DNA of 64,000 nucleotides. Origin: Marinobacter excellens HL-55 (GTDB lineage Bacteria > Pseudomonadota > Gammaproteobacteria > Pseudomonadales > Oleiphilaceae). The stretch lies in the NCBI GenBank assembly GCA_001314845.1, contig LJZQ01000010.1, positions 1 to 64,000 of the forward strand. The letters run 5' to 3'. Numbering within the stretch: the first letter of the stretch is position 1; the number at the start of each line of letters is the position of its first letter. The notes beneath the pieces are model-generated. The model saw nothing but the letters and a program-made list of their open reading frames with translations, was not told the origin of the DNA and did no database searches. The position numbers and the translations under genes are program-made. Positions 50,455-61,297 of the stretch are shown here, piece after piece.

Positions 50455-52647
50455 TCAGAAATCGACGGTGGCGGAGAGCCACAGACGCCGGCCCTCTTCA
50501 ACGGTACCGCCGCTGGCCATGCCCCGGAAAATGTAAGTGTAGTCAGACACCCAGGCATCTACCTGATTGCCGTTGTTATCAACATAGGAGTAGTCGCTGC
50601 CAGACAGGAACTCCTTGTCGAACAGGTTGTAAATGGTCGCCGTCAGCTTGACCTTGTCAGTGGCCTGATAGGCTCCCCCCAGGTGAAAGAGCGCATAGGC
50701 ACTCAGATCACCCACCTGATCGAACACAGCGGTTTCCTCTGCACTGAAGTTATCCCGATTTTTGAGATAACGGGTGCGCTCGCCACGGTATTCCCCGGAC
50801 AGCCACAGATCCAGTTGTGAGGTTGCCTGCCAGTTCAGGCGGGCATGCACCACGTGCTCAGGGGTATTGGTCAATGGCGCACCTTTGTTGTCGCCGCTCT
50901 TCTGCTCGGTATCGGTATAGGTGTAGTTGCCCCGAACGCTCCAGTCCGGTGCAAAGCGCCAACTGGATGCCAACTCCAGCCCCCGCGTTTCAGCTTTGCC
51001 GATGTTGGCTAACTGATCGTAAGTGCCGTCCGGAATCATCGGATCACCACTGATGGTCACCGGATTGCCGCTGTCGATCTTGTCTTTGAACTGGGTAAAG
51101 AACACCGTGGCATTGGCTTTGAAGCCGTCCAGGTTATCGAAATAGGCGCCAACTTCGTAGTTGGTGCTTTTCTCGGGTTCCAGATCCGGCGTACCAATGG
51201 TCAATTCCTCGCCCTGGCTGGTCACCCCATTGATGCCATTGTGCAGGTCATTGATGTCCGGCGTTTTATAACCCTGGCTGACACCGCCTTTCAGGGTCCA
51301 GTTAGGATTGGTGTTCCACACCAAATAGGCTCGTGGGGTAAAGTGTCCGGAAAACGCATCATGATCTTCATAACGACCACCCAGGGTCAGAGCTAGATCG
51401 TCCATCAGGTACCACTCGTCTTCCACAAACACCGCCCAGGAATCCTGTTTAAAAGTGGTGTTGGACAGGCTGTCCTCCAGGCGGGTATCCCGGTACTGGG
51501 CGCCCAGAGTAACAATATGGTTGTCGGTCGCCGGTGCGACCAACCGGGTATCGAATACCGTATCTTCCGACTCGAGCTTTCGATTCTGCCCCCCCACCAG
51601 GTTCTGGTATGGCGCATCATAGGGTGTACCGATAGTGCCCGGAATGGTCCGGCCCTTGGTTTCGGTGACGTTATAAGTCAGGTCATTGCTCCAGGTACCA
51701 AAGCCAAGCTGACTGGCGTGGCCCAGAGCAACCTGATCGCGATTGAATCGCAGCTCGTCCAGATAGCCATTGGCCGTCGAGGTATCCGCATTACAGGCCC
51801 GATTCTGCCCGTCCAGAGTACCCAACTGGCAGCTGTCGTTGTTGTACACCTGACGGCCCCGCTCAGCATCCAGATAGAATTCATGGCCTTGGGCCGGCAC
51901 CAGCGTCAGTCGTGCGCCGATGTTGTGGTTACGCCCGTCAACCGGCGCAACACCGCGCTTGGGTGCTTCGCTGCCATCGTCAAAGTTGAGGTCGGCTGCG
52001 GAGCGATCAAACACGCTACCGCGCACCGCCAGCCCGAGTTTGTCGTCAATCAGAGGGCCGCTGATATAGAAGCTGGCTTTGCCGTTATCGCCATACTCCC
52101 GGTGTTCCTGAAAGGTATGTTCAACAGAGACCGAACCGATCCACTCGTCTGAAACCTTCTTGGTAATGATATTCACAACACCACCGATCGCGTCGGAGCC
52201 GTACAGGGTAGACATGGGGCCGCGAATCACCTCGATTCGTTCTATTGAAGACAGCGGTGGGATAAAACTGGTGGAAGTATCACCGAATCCGTTGGGAGTG
52301 ACGTTACCCGGCGGATTCTGGCGACGACCATCGATGAGGATCAGAGTGTACTTACTGGGCAGACCACGAATACTGATGTTCAAACCACCGGTTTTGCCGG
52401 TACTTTGCCGGACGTCCACCCCCTCAACCGTCTCCAACGCTTCTGCCAGATTGGAAAACTGGCTTTGCTGCAAATTCTGCTGACTGATGATGCTGATACT
52501 AGCCGGAGCATCGGTTACCTTCTGCTCAAAACCAGCAGCAGAGACCACCAGTTCATCCAGCTGAACCGGTTGGGCTACCGCAGAAAGCGGGAATCCGGTT
52601 GAAATCACGGCGATTGACGTCGCCAGAACTGAGGGCTTGAAAACCAT
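50455..52647 (-). CDS. TonB-dependent outer-membrane receptor (CirA/IrgA-like)
   Basis: Encodes 730 residues. A signal peptide ends at AVA (about residue 25), followed by a TonB-box-like DELVVSA, a plug domain (IIDGRRQ-type LILIDGRRQNPPG, RIEVIRGPMSTLYGSDAIGGVVNIITKK) and a beta barrel ending in aromatic Phe (SATVDF). The plug resembles catecholate-siderophore and related iron receptors. A Fur box upstream supports iron regulation. Ligand unknown. Confidence 0.9.
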   Translation of the reverse strand: MVFKPSVLATSIAVISTGFPLSAVAQPVQLDELVVSAAGFEQKVTDAPASISIISQQNLQQSQFSNLAEALETVEGVDVRQSTGKTGGLNISIRGLPSKYTLILIDGRRQNPPGNVTPNGFGDTSTSFIPPLSSIERIEVIRGPMSTLYGSDAIGGVVNIITKKVSDEWIGSVSVEHTFQEHREYGDNGKASFYISGPLIDDKLGLAVRGSVFDRSAADLNFDDGSEAPKRGVAPVDGRNHNIGARLTLVPAQGHEFYLDAERGRQVYNNDSCQLGTLDGQNRACNADTSTANGYLDELRFNRDQVALGHASQLGFGTWSNDLTYNVTETKGRTIPGTIGTPYDAPYQNLVGGQNRKLESEDTVFDTRLVAPATDNHIVTLGAQYRDTRLEDSLSNTTFKQDSWAVFVEDEWYLMDDLALTLGGRYEDHDAFSGHFTPRAYLVWNTNPNWTLKGGVSQGYKTPDINDLHNGINGVTSQGEELTIGTPDLEPEKSTNYEVGAYFDNLDGFKANATVFFTQFKDKIDSGNPVTISGDPMIPDGTYDQLANIGKAETRGLELASSWRFAPDWSVRGNYTYTDTEQKSGDNKGAPLTNTPEHVVHARLNWQATSQLDLWLSGEYRGERTRYLKNRDNFSAEETAVFDQVGDLSAYALFHLGGAYQATDKVKLTATIYNLFDKEFLSGSDYSYVDNNGNQVDAWVSDYTYIFRGMASGGTVEEGRRLWLSATVDF

Positions 52648-52684
52648 GAGTCGCTCCTTGAAATTCAGGATCTGAAATTTAGGA

Positions 52685-52703
52685 GCGAATGATATTCGTT
52701 ATC
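52685..52703 (-). promoter_or_regulatory. Fur box upstream of the TonB receptor
   Basis: GCGAATGATATTCGTTATC matches the 19-bp Fur consensus at 15 positions. It lies about 40 bases before the receptor start codon in an AT-rich promoter region. Confidence 0.75.
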
Positions 52704-52769
52704 GTTTAATAATTAAATGCATTTAATCTGCACGATGTGTTCCGTAAAGTGGAACAATCTTCGGCTTAT

Positions 52770-54140
52770 CTATTTGCCGATGCAGAAACTGCTGAAAATC
52801 TTACCCAATAGCTCATCGGGGGTGAGATGGCCGGTTATCTCGCCCAAGGCATCCTGAGCCGCGCGCAGATCCTCGGCCAGAAGCTCGCCAGCACCATATC
52901 CTTCAAGCTGGCCTTGTCCTTGAACCAGCGAATCCCGGGCGCGTTCCAGGGCATCCAGATGCCGCCGCCTTGCCAAAAAGCCGCCCTCAGTCGTGCTGGC
53001 AAAGCCTATGCACTCTTTCAGGTGATTACGAAGAACATCCAGACCTTCGGACGCTTTTGCGGCGAGACGAACAACCGGTGCCGTCTGAGCTGATGCCATG
53101 CTGATACCGACTGGCTCTGCAGACAGATCCACTTTGTTTCGAATAACGGTTACCGGCGCATTGGCAGGTAACTGATCAATGAAATCCGGCCAGATTTTGT
53201 GGGGTTCGGTTTTGTCGGTGGTGGTGGCATCGACCATCAACAGGATGCGGTCCGCCTGCCGTATTTCTTCCCAGGCCCGGGCAATTCCGATCCGCTCCAC
53301 TTCGTCCGGGCTGTCGCGCAAACCGGCGGTATCAATAACATGCAATGGCATGCCATCAATATGGATATGTTCCCGCAAGACATCACGGGTGGTACCCTCT
53401 ATTGCCGTGACAATGGCCGCTTCCCGTCCAGCCAGCGCATTAAGCAGGCTGGACTTACCGGCGTTTGGTCTGCCGGCAATCACCACTTTCATACCGTCTC
53501 TCAGAATGGTGCCCTGCTGGGCCTCTGAGAGAATCTGTTCCACTTGCTGTAACAGCAACGCCAGATCGGAGGCCACTTTGCCGTCGGCCAGAAAATCGAT
53601 TTCTTCTTCCGGAAAATCGATCGCGGCTTCCACATAGATGCGCAAATGGGTGACGGACTCTACCAGTTCATCGATCCGCCGGGAGAATACCCCCTGCATG
53701 GAACGCACGGCACAGCGTGCGGCCTGTTCAGAACTGCTCTCAATCAGGTCGGCGATGGCCTCAGCCTGAGCCAGATCGAGTTTGTCATTCAGGAAGGCGC
53801 GTTCAGAGAACTCCCCCGGTCGGGCCAGTCGGGCTCCCTGGCTGCACACGGCTCGTAACAGTATGTCGAGAATGACGGTACCGCCATGACCCTGGAGCTC
53901 TAATACATCTTCGCCAGTGAATGAATGCGGATTGGGGAAAAACAGACCGATACCCTCATCAATCAGATCTCCGCTTGTATCTTTAAACGGGCCGTAATGG
54001 GCATAGCGAGGTGTTGGCTCAAAGCCCAACATGGTGCGGGCAATGTCAGCGGCTTTGGGACCGGATACCCGGATAATCCCCACGCCAGCCTGGCCCGGTG
54101 CGGTGGCAATCGCGGCGATGGTGTCTGAGGTTGGCTGCAT
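52770..54140 (-). CDS. mnmE: tRNA modification GTPase MnmE
   Basis: Encodes 456 residues. The N-terminal formyl-THF-binding domain ([21 protein letters not shown]), an inserted G domain ([31 protein letters not shown]) and the closing FCIGK with the conserved Cys are all present. Works with MnmG on wobble uridines. Confidence 0.97.
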   Translation of the reverse strand: MQPTSDTIAAIATAPGQAGVGIIRVSGPKAADIARTMLGFEPTPRYAHYGPFKDTSGDLIDEGIGLFFPNPHSFTGEDVLELQGHGGTVILDILLRAVCSQGARLARPGEFSERAFLNDKLDLAQAEAIADLIESSSEQAARCAVRSMQGVFSRRIDELVESVTHLRIYVEAAIDFPEEEIDFLADGKVASDLALLLQQVEQILSEAQQGTILRDGMKVVIAGRPNAGKSSLLNALAGREAAIVTAIEGTTRDVLREHIHIDGMPLHVIDTAGLRDSPDEVERIGIARAWEEIRQADRILLMVDATTTDKTEPHKIWPDFIDQLPANAPVTVIRNKVDLSAEPVGISMASAQTAPVVRLAAKASEGLDVLRNHLKECIGFASTTEGGFLARRRHLDALERARDSLVQGQGQLEGYGAGELLAEDLRAAQDALGEITGHLTPDELLGKIFSSFCIGK

Positions 54141-54164
54141 GCTGTTTTATCCTGGGTAGAAATA

Positions 54165-54191
54165 ACAAAGGCTCCACATGGGAGCCTTTGT
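54165..54191 (-). terminator. hairpin terminator between yidC and mnmE
   Basis: Perfect 11-bp stem ACAAAGGCTCC / GGAGCCTTTGT with a 5-base loop, followed by TTATTT on the minus strand. It may reduce read-through from yidC into mnmE. Confidence 0.7.
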
Positions 54192-54212
54192 CAGGTCAGA
54201 ACTACCGGTTTA

Positions 54213-55916
54213 TCAGTACTTCTTGCCTGCGGTTTCCGCTTCGATCTTGCGAGTAATGTACCACTGCTGTGAGATCGAAAGAATGTTGTTCACCAGCCAG
54301 TACAGTACCAGACCGGACGGGAACCACAGGAAGAAAATGGTAAACACCGGAGGCATCAACTTCATGATCTTGGCCTGCATGGGGTCCGGCGGTGTCGGGT
54401 TCAGGCTCATCTGGATGAACATACTGATGCCCATCAGGATCGGCAGGATGAAGTACGGATCCATCTGCGACAAGTCCTGAATCCAGAGCGCAAACGGTGC
54501 ATGACGCAACTGCACACTTTCAAACAGTACCCAGTACAGGGCAATGAACACGGGCATTTGCACCAGAATCGGCAAACAACCACCCAACGGGTTGATCTTT
54601 TCCCGCTTGTACAGAGCCATCATTTCCTGAGACATCCGCTGGCGATCATCGCCATGGAGCTCTTTCAGACGAGTCAGCTGTGGCGCAACTGCCCGCATTC
54701 TGGCCATCGAGCGATAACTGGTTGCGGACAGGTGGAAAAACACCGCTTTGACCAGGATTGTCAGAAGGATGATAGCAACACCCCAGTTACCCACCAGCCC
54801 GAAGAACCATTCCAGAATGAAGAACAATGGCAGTGAGATGAAGAACAACCAACCAAAATCGACGGTGCGGTCCAGGTTGGGTGCCAGTGCTTCCAGACGC
54901 TCAATAATCTTGGGGCCGACGTAAGCTGTGGCGCCCACTTCAACGGTTTCACCGGCTGCGACTGCGGTTGCTGGATAGACAAAGCCCATCACATGCAACT
55001 GATCCCGGCGAGTTGACTGAAATTGAGCGGTTTGCTCGCTGTCTGGAACCCAGGCGGTCAGGAAGTAGTGCTGAAGGAAAGCCATCCAACCGTTGGTGAC
55101 GGACTGATTGATCCTCTGCTTGGTCAGATCGTCAAAATCGTATTTTTCATAGGGATCGTCTGGGGTGCTGACCACCATTCCCAGGTAGGCCCGAATACCC
55201 ATAGAGGTCTGAGACGTAGGATCGGGGGCCTCGTCACGTACGATCTTGCCCGTAAAGTTACCCTGCCAGTCAGACTCGGACTGGTTTTCAATCAGATAAC
55301 GAACATCAAGTTGATAGCTGTCCCGACCCAGACGGTACCGCTTGGTTATGATAACACCTTGATCTGTAGTCATTTTCAGATCAACGGTCAGTTCGTCCTG
55401 GCCTTCAGTCAGTTCAAACTCTGAAGCTTCGGCCTGATATACCGGTGCCTGACCGGCGCTTCGGCTGTCAGGACCGTTGCGGCCAATCAAGCCGCTTTCA
55501 AGGAGATAAGTGCGATTTTGAGTGTTGTTCAGAAGCTTCAGCGGCTGATTACTGTCCAGTGTTTCGTCGTATTGAAGCAATGAACTCTCAATGACGTTGC
55601 CACCGACTCGATCGATTTTCAGTTCAAGGACATCTGTTCTGACCGTGATGAACTGGTCAGTGATGCTTGCTTGGCCATCGGTGGACGCAGACCGCAGTTC
55701 ACCGGTATCCGGAGCAACAAATTCGTCATCGGATGCTGTTGTGCTGGAGGTGCTTTCAGGCAAAACCATGTCATCAACAGAGCCATTGGCGGCAGAGGTT
55801 TCGACTTGGGAAACCTGGGCGGTTTGTGGCTGGTTGTAGTCCTCATTCCAGGCAAGAACCATCAGATAACTGACGATAGCCAGGCCGGCAAACAAAACGA
55901 TGCGTTGAATATCCAT
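54213..55916 (-). CDS. yidC: membrane protein insertase YidC
   Basis: Encodes 567 residues. An N-terminal helix (MDIQRIVLFAGLAIVSYLMVL), a large periplasmic beta domain, and the C-terminal core of five helices (WGVAIILLTILVKAVFFHLS, GGCLPILVQMPVFIALYWVL) are typical. Inserts proteins such as AtpE. The start at 55916 is chosen because the longer frame overlaps yidD. Confidence 0.96.
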   Translation of the reverse strand: MDIQRIVLFAGLAIVSYLMVLAWNEDYNQPQTAQVSQVETSAANGSVDDMVLPESTSSTTASDDEFVAPDTGELRSASTDGQASITDQFITVRTDVLELKIDRVGGNVIESSLLQYDETLDSNQPLKLLNNTQNRTYLLESGLIGRNGPDSRSAGQAPVYQAEASEFELTEGQDELTVDLKMTTDQGVIITKRYRLGRDSYQLDVRYLIENQSESDWQGNFTGKIVRDEAPDPTSQTSMGIRAYLGMVVSTPDDPYEKYDFDDLTKQRINQSVTNGWMAFLQHYFLTAWVPDSEQTAQFQSTRRDQLHVMGFVYPATAVAAGETVEVGATAYVGPKIIERLEALAPNLDRTVDFGWLFFISLPLFFILEWFFGLVGNWGVAIILLTILVKAVFFHLSATSYRSMARMRAVAPQLTRLKELHGDDRQRMSQEMMALYKREKINPLGGCLPILVQMPVFIALYWVLFESVQLRHAPFALWIQDLSQMDPYFILPILMGISMFIQMSLNPTPPDPMQAKIMKLMPPVFTIFFLWFPSGLVLYWLVNNILSISQQWYITRKIEAETAGKKY

Positions 55917-55921
55917 AAACG

Positions 55922-56176
55922 TTAGTGTCTGGTTCGAGTGTTGGTCGGAGAGTATTGGGCGTCTGTACCTGGCACCGGATCGTAACCGCCTTCGGCCCAG
56001 GGATGACACCTTAACAGCCGGCGAGTAGCAAGGTAAGAACCCTTGGCGGCTCCGTGGTGTTGAATTGCTTCAACCGCATACTGGGAGCACGTAGGGAAAT
56101 GACGGCAATGACTGGCCATCATCGGACTGATGGCGTACTGATAAAACCGGATAGGCAGTAACAGAATCTGTCGCAT
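55922..56176 (-). CDS. yidD: membrane protein insertion efficiency factor YidD
   Basis: Encodes 84 residues: [32 protein letters not shown] and [17 protein letters not shown] are the family signatures. It overlaps the rnpA stop by one base and lies 5 bases before yidC. Confidence 0.95.
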   Translation of the reverse strand: MRQILLLPIRFYQYAISPMMASHCRHFPTCSQYAVEAIQHHGAAKGSYLATRRLLRCHPWAEGGYDPVPGTDAQYSPTNTRTRH

Positions 56177-56574
56177 TAACTCGTACCTTTAGAATTCACA
56201 ACCGTTTGATCGGCTGAGGATTGATGGTACTTCTTTCTGACACGACGCCAAAGATCGTTGAGCGACGATTTTACTGACGCGTTATCCAGTTGAGCCAATC
56301 CCTGTCTGCCAAGAACAATGATGTCGAGGCCGGGCAGATCCTTCTGAACTCTGAAAGTCTCTCTGATCTGGCGCTTGATCCGGTTGCGCTGGACCGCCAG
56401 TTTGAGATTCTTTTTGGAAAATATCAGTCCGACCCTGGCGTGACCAAGATTGTTTGGTGCGGCCAGGATCAGAAAATTCCTGTGCGGAACTTTCAGCTGC
56501 ACATCATCGAAGACTTTGCTGTAGTCCGAAGGCCGCAGCAATCTGTGAGACTTCGGAAACGTCAAAGCCTTCAT
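56176..56574 (-). CDS. rnpA: ribonuclease P protein component
   Basis: Encodes 132 residues, basic. [14 protein letters not shown] at the N-terminus and the RNR-type motif [16 protein letters not shown] are diagnostic. Supports the RNase P RNA in tRNA 5' processing. The C-terminal tail is a little longer than in E. coli. Confidence 0.96.
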   Translation of the reverse strand: MKALTFPKSHRLLRPSDYSKVFDDVQLKVPHRNFLILAAPNNLGHARVGLIFSKKNLKLAVQRNRIKRQIRETFRVQKDLPGLDIIVLGRQGLAQLDNASVKSSLNDLWRRVRKKYHQSSADQTVVNSKGTS

Positions 56575-56589
56575 GAGGCAAACATCAGG

Positions 56590-56724
56590 TTACGCAGACA
56601 GACGTGCGCGGCCTTTGGCACGACGACGGGAAATAACCTTACGGCCGTTCGCAGTAGCCATACGGGCACGGAAGCCGTGAACACGCTTGCGCTTGAGGAC
56701 GCTTGGTTGAAATGTTCTTTTCAT
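56590..56724 (-). CDS. rpmH: 50S ribosomal protein L34
   Basis: A 44-residue, very basic protein read directly from the sequence (start CAT at 56722-56724, stop TTA at 56590-56592). Opens [20 protein letters not shown] and ends [12 protein letters not shown], the standard L34 sequence. First gene of the rpmH-rnpA-yidD-yidC cluster, divergent from dnaA. Confidence 0.97.
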   Translation of the reverse strand: MKRTFQPSVLKRKRVHGFRARMATANGRKVISRRRAKGRARLSA

Positions 56725-57363
56725 GGTGAAGGTCTCACAAATCGTCTATGGACATTGATAACTGGCTGGAAAATAGACAGCCAAAACAGGAGCGGCATTC
56801 TAGTCAGATCTGCTTGCAATTTCAATGTCTGTATATGGGAAGAACGAAGTTTTCGTTATGGGTAGTAACCACCATGGTGACTAATAGATTCAGTAGTTTT
56901 TTTTAAGTTCTCTTAAAGATTATATATTACTGTTATTAGGCAGGCGTTTTTCTGTGGATAATGGATAATTAGTCATAAGAATCAATATTTTGGAGTAATG
57001 ACAAACCCTTTGACAGGTGGTCCTGTGGCCTGTGGACGAAGGGGGGTTGAATTGTTAACAACTCGCCGGTGGCTGATGTTTTGGAGTTATTCATGGTTGG
57101 GTCAACCGGTTTCACACAGGGTTGGGGGTGGTTTGTGCACAAAGCGCTGTGGGTAACTATTTTTCATGTGTTTTCTGTACACAAGCCTGTAGATATGTCT
57201 GGAACAGATTGAAAGTTAATAGGAAATGTTTCCACAGCCTGTTCACTACTTCGCTTTTCGGTCTTTTACTGATGACCTCGTCGGAGTAGAATCCTGTGTC
57301 ACCTTGAGCAGCGGGAAAATGTTTTTCGTTGTGAGAAAAGTCAGGTTTCGGGAGCGGGCGGTC
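56725..57363. other. rpmH-dnaA intergenic region, probable oriC
   Basis: About 640 bases without a convincing gene. An AT-rich segment (56885-56940, with ttttttttaagtt and attatatattactgttatt) is directly followed by a perfect DnaA box TGTGGATAA (56953-56961). Near matches occur at 57148-57156 (TGTGGGTAA) and in the ctgtggcctgtggac block near 57024-57037. Transcription diverges from here (rpmH leftward, dnaA rightward) and most neighbouring genes run away from it, as expected of an origin in pseudomonad relatives. Confidence 0.6.
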
Positions 57364-58815
57364 GTGCCTAACAGTATGTGGCATCAATGTCTTGAAGTAC
57401 TCAGGGATGAATTTCCTGCACAACAATTTAATACCTGGTTAAGACCCCTTCAGTCGAATCTCCGTGAAGGGCAGTTGATGCTGTTTGCACCCAACCGGTT
57501 TGTCATGGACTGGGTGAACGAAAAATACCTGCGACGTATAGAAGAAGTGCTTAAGGATCTGAATGGCGGTCAGGCTCCTAGGGTGCATATGAAGGTGGGC
57601 TCTGCGCCTCGGGAGAGCGAGCCCGTGGGCAGATCTGTTGCTGAGACATCGGATGAGACGGGGCACAGCGTTACCGAAGAAGAAAAGAGTGTTGCGGTAA
57701 CCGTTTCCGGTTCCGTTGCCGGTCACAGCAATGGTCCCTCCAACAAGCTTAACGGCCAGCGCCGGTCGGTGCAGGTCGAGGGCGATATCAAGCATCAGAG
57801 CTTTCTGAACGAAACCTTTACCTTTGATACGTTTGTTGAGGGCAAGTCGAACCAGCTGGCGCGAGCGGCGTCGATGCAGGTGGCGGAAAACCCGGGTGGC
57901 GCCTACAACCCATTGTTTCTTTATGGTGGTGTCGGCCTGGGTAAGACCCACCTGATGCATGCCATCGGGAATGACATTGTTCGCCGGAACCCGAAGGCAA
58001 AAGTGGCTTATTTGCGTTCGGAACGTTTTGTCGCGGATATGGTGAAAGCGTTGCAGTTGAACGCCATCAATGAATTCAAGCGGTACTATCGATCGGTCGA
58101 TGCGCTGCTGATTGACGATATTCAGTTTTTCGCCCGGAAAGAACGTTCCCAGGAGGAGTTCTTCCATACCTTTAATGCGTTGCTTGAAGGTGGTCAGCAG
58201 GTAATCGTGACCTGCGACCGGTTTCCGAAAGAAATCGTCGACATGGAAGAACGTTTGAAATCCCGGTTTGGATGGGGGCTGACGGTGATGGTAGAACCGC
58301 CAGAGCTGGAAACCCGGGTAGCGATCCTGATGAAAAAGGCCGATCAGGCGAATGTAAAGCTGAGCAGTGAAGCCGCGTTTTTTATCGCTCAGAAAATCCG
58401 GTCAAATGTGAGAGAGTTAGAGGGTGCACTCCGTTTGGTGATAGCGAATGCTCACTTCACCGGGTCAGAGATTACCCCTCCTTTCATCCGTGAGAGTCTG
58501 AAAGATCTGTTGGCCCTGCACGAAAAGCAGGTCAGTATGGACAACATCCAGCGTACCGTTGCGGAGTATTACAAGATCAAGGTATCGGATCTATTGTCCA
58601 AGCGACGCACACGAACGGTGACACGCCCCCGGCAGGTTGCCATGTCGTTGTCGAAAGAACTGACCAACCACAGTTTGCCTGAAATTGGTGATGCCTTTGG
58701 CGGGCGTGATCACACCACGGTGTTGCACGCCTGCAAAAAAATCAGAGAACTCCAGGAGACCGATCCCGGAATCCGGGAGGACTACCAGAATTTTATGAGA
58801 TTGCTGACCACCTGA
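57364..58815 (+). CDS. dnaA: chromosomal replication initiator DnaA
   Basis: Encodes 483 residues. Domain I ([20 protein letters not shown]), a variable linker, the AAA+ domain ([27 protein letters not shown]) and the C-terminal DNA-binding domain ([19 protein letters not shown]) are complete. The GTG at 57364 (protein MPNSMWHQ) is preferred because domain I then has its normal start; an ATG 138 bases upstream would add a non-conserved extension. Confidence 0.95.
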   Translation: MPNSMWHQCLEVLRDEFPAQQFNTWLRPLQSNLREGQLMLFAPNRFVMDWVNEKYLRRIEEVLKDLNGGQAPRVHMKVGSAPRESEPVGRSVAETSDETGHSVTEEEKSVAVTVSGSVAGHSNGPSNKLNGQRRSVQVEGDIKHQSFLNETFTFDTFVEGKSNQLARAASMQVAENPGGAYNPLFLYGGVGLGKTHLMHAIGNDIVRRNPKAKVAYLRSERFVADMVKALQLNAINEFKRYYRSVDALLIDDIQFFARKERSQEEFFHTFNALLEGGQQVIVTCDRFPKEIVDMEERLKSRFGWGLTVMVEPPELETRVAILMKKADQANVKLSSEAAFFIAQKIRSNVRELEGALRLVIANAHFTGSEITPPFIRESLKDLLALHEKQVSMDNIQRTVAEYYKIKVSDLLSKRRTRTVTRPRQVAMSLSKELTNHSLPEIGDAFGGRDHTTVLHACKKIRELQETDPGIREDYQNFMRLLTT

Positions 58816-58873
58816 TCATCGATGGGTGTGTTAGCCCATCAACATTCACTTCCGACAATTGAAGCCGAGTGCC

Positions 58874-59977
58874 ATGAAACTGACCATCAGCCGTGAATCC
58901 CTGATTACTCCGCTGCAAAGTATTGCCGGCGTTGTTGAAAAGAAACAGACCATGCCAGTTCTCTCCAACGTGTTGCTGGAGGCGGACGACAATACCCTTA
59001 CCCTCACCGGCACCAATATGGAAGTTGAGCTGGTGGGCCGGGTAACGCCTGTGCATGTGGATCAACCAGGACGGATTACTGTCCCGGCGCGCAAACTGTC
59101 GGATATCTGTCGGGCACTGGGCGATGAAGCCCCCATTGATCTGGCACTGGAAGGTGATCGGTTGCATGTGCGGGCGGGCAATTCCCATTTTACGCTGTCG
59201 ACTTTGCCGGCCGAGCATTTTCCCAATGTGGAAGACGAGCCAGAGAGTTTTCGTCTTGAGTTGCCGCAGAAAGAACTTGGCCGAATGCTGGACGCCACCG
59301 CTTTCGCCATGGCTCAGCAGGATGTGCGTTATTACCTGAACGGCTTGTTGCTTGAAGTCGATAGCAGTCACGTGCGGGTGGTTGCGACTGATGGGCATCG
59401 CCTGGCCATGGCCCATTGCGATATGCAAACCGGCTGCCCCGAACCGCGCCAGGTAATTGTACCGAGAAAGGGTGTGTTGGAACTTGCCCGGTTGCTGGAC
59501 GACGTGGAATCGCCGGTAACCCTGGTGATTGGTGACAACCATCTGCGAGCTACGGTCGGTGCTTACACGTTTACCTCCAAGCTGATCGAAGGCAAGTTCC
59601 CGGACTATAACCGGGTGATCCCGCGCGGTGGGGACAAGTTTGTGCTGGCCGATCGCGCTACCCTCAAGAATACGCTGCAACGTGCAGGTATTTTGTCCCA
59701 TGAGAATATCCGCGGAGTTCGGTTGAACCTGTCACCGGGCCAGTTGCAGGTATTTGCCAACAACCCGGATCAGGAACAGGCCGAAGATACACTGCCCGTC
59801 GATTATCAGGGCGAATCCCTTCAGATCGGTTTTAATGTAGGCTACCTGATTGATGTGATGAACGCACTGGATGACGCGCAGGTGAAACTCACTTTGTCGA
59901 ATCCGAACAGCAGTGCGTTGATCGAAGCAGAGAATGACGGCGGCTGTTTGTACGTCGTCATGCCCATGCGACTGTAA
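58874..59977 (+). CDS. dnaN: DNA polymerase III beta sliding clamp
   Basis: Encodes 367 residues. MKLTISRESLITPLQ at the N-terminus and the end, YVVMPMRL, are typical of the clamp; length is as in E. coli. Forms the dimeric ring that holds polymerase on DNA. It lies 58 bases after dnaA; the next start (aarF-like) follows the stop by 18 bases. Confidence 0.97.
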   Translation: MKLTISRESLITPLQSIAGVVEKKQTMPVLSNVLLEADDNTLTLTGTNMEVELVGRVTPVHVDQPGRITVPARKLSDICRALGDEAPIDLALEGDRLHVRAGNSHFTLSTLPAEHFPNVEDEPESFRLELPQKELGRMLDATAFAMAQQDVRYYLNGLLLEVDSSHVRVVATDGHRLAMAHCDMQTGCPEPRQVIVPRKGVLELARLLDDVESPVTLVIGDNHLRATVGAYTFTSKLIEGKFPDYNRVIPRGGDKFVLADRATLKNTLQRAGILSHENIRGVRLNLSPGQLQVFANNPDQEQAEDTLPVDYQGESLQIGFNVGYLIDVMNALDDAQVKLTLSNPNSSALIEAENDGGCLYVVMPMRL

Positions 59978-59995
59978 TTGTTCCCGGAGGAATCG

Positions 59996-61267
59996 ATGGG
60001 TGCCGTAACGAACGGAATCAAAGGTGCATTCAGAATCGGCCAGACCATTTCGGTGCTTGGCCGCACTGGTGTTAACTGGGTTCGGGGGGATCGCCCGCCG
60101 ACGCCCCAGCTGCTGCGTCAGACATTTGAAAACCTGGGCGCGACCTACATCAAGCTGGGTCAGTTTATCGCCAGCTCGCCGACCTTTTTCCCGAAGGAGT
60201 ATGTGGAGGAGTTCCAGTTCTGCCTGGATAAAACGCCCAATCTACCGTTTGGAGTCATTAAACGGATCATCCGGGATGAACTGGGCAAGCCTATTGATCA
60301 GGTGTTCGCCGAGATCGATCCGGTTGCTTTGGCCTCAGCGTCTATAGCGCAGGTTCATGCGGCCAGGTTGGTGACCGGTGAAGATGTGGTGATCAAGGTA
60401 CAAAAGCCGGGTGTCGAGAACATTCTGCTGACCGATCTCAACTTTCTCTACCTGTCCGCCCGAATTCTGGAAACCCTGGCACCAAAGCTTTCGTGGACGT
60501 CTCTGTCGGGCATTGTTGAAGAAATTCAACAGACCATGATGGAAGAATGCGACTTTATCAAAGAAGCGAATAACCTGAAGGTATTCCGCGAGTTTCTTCA
60601 TAACACCCACAATGACGATGCCACGGTGCCAAGGGTCTACGAGCATTGCAGTAGTCGTCGTATTCTGACCATGGAACGTTTTTACGGTGTGTCATTGACG
60701 GATATGGAGAGCATTCGGGAGTACTCCAACGATCCCGAACGGACCTTGATCACCGCGATGAACACCTGGTTTGCCAGTCTGACCAAGTGCGAGTTTTTCC
60801 ATGCCGACGTTCACGCCGGAAATTTGATGGTTCTGAAAGATGGCCGAATCGGATTCATCGATTTTGGCATTGTCGGGAGAATCAAGCCGGACACCTGGCA
60901 GGCGGTCAGTGATTTCATTTCTGCCATCATGGTGGGAAATTTCGAAGGTATGGCAGATGCCATGATCCGTATCGGCGTTACCCGTCGCACCGTAAAAGTA
61001 GACGACCTGGCGGCGGACCTGCAACGACTTTACCGTCAGATGGATCACATGGTACCCGACGATGTGCCCTACGAGATGGGCCAGGCGGATGAAGATGTGA
61101 ACAACATCCTGATGGACATGGTGAAGGTTGGCGAAAGTCACGGCCTCCACTTTCCCAGGGAGTTTGCGCTGCTACTCAAACAGTTTCTGTATTTTGATCG
61201 TTACGTTCATATCCTGGCGCCTGAAATGGATGTGTTTATGGATGAGCGTCTTACGATGCTGCATTAA
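59996..61267 (+). CDS. AarF/ABC1/UbiB-family atypical kinase
   Basis: Encodes 423 residues. The family motifs are all visible: LGATYIKLGQFIASSP (KxGQ), ASASIAQVHAA (Ala-rich loop), VVIKVQKPG, EECDFIKEANN, FFHADVHAGNLMV and GFIDFGIVGR. Members act in ubiquinone synthesis or in mitochondrial/plastid lipid metabolism; the exact role here is unknown, and no obvious C-terminal membrane segment is seen. A CGGAGGA lies 5 bases before the ATG. Its position between dnaN and recF interrupts the usual dnaA-dnaN-recF-gyrB order. Confidence 0.9.
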   Translation: MGAVTNGIKGAFRIGQTISVLGRTGVNWVRGDRPPTPQLLRQTFENLGATYIKLGQFIASSPTFFPKEYVEEFQFCLDKTPNLPFGVIKRIIRDELGKPIDQVFAEIDPVALASASIAQVHAARLVTGEDVVIKVQKPGVENILLTDLNFLYLSARILETLAPKLSWTSLSGIVEEIQQTMMEECDFIKEANNLKVFREFLHNTHNDDATVPRVYEHCSSRRILTMERFYGVSLTDMESIREYSNDPERTLITAMNTWFASLTKCEFFHADVHAGNLMVLKDGRIGFIDFGIVGRIKPDTWQAVSDFISAIMVGNFEGMADAMIRIGVTRRTVKVDDLAADLQRLYRQMDHMVPDDVPYEMGQADEDVNNILMDMVKVGESHGLHFPREFALLLKQFLYFDRYVHILAPEMDVFMDERLTMLH

Positions 61268-61297
61268 CGAGCGTAGCGTCAGCGCATCTTGTACACT

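Noticed and set aside
57226..57363. Upstream ATG extension of dnaA
   Set aside because: Adds 46 residues unlike any DnaA N-terminus; the GTG at 57364 gives the usual domain I.
57157..57426. Minus-strand frame of 89 codons upstream of dnaA
   Set aside because: Low-complexity composition, overlaps the dnaA start, and no family resemblance; treated as origin sequence.
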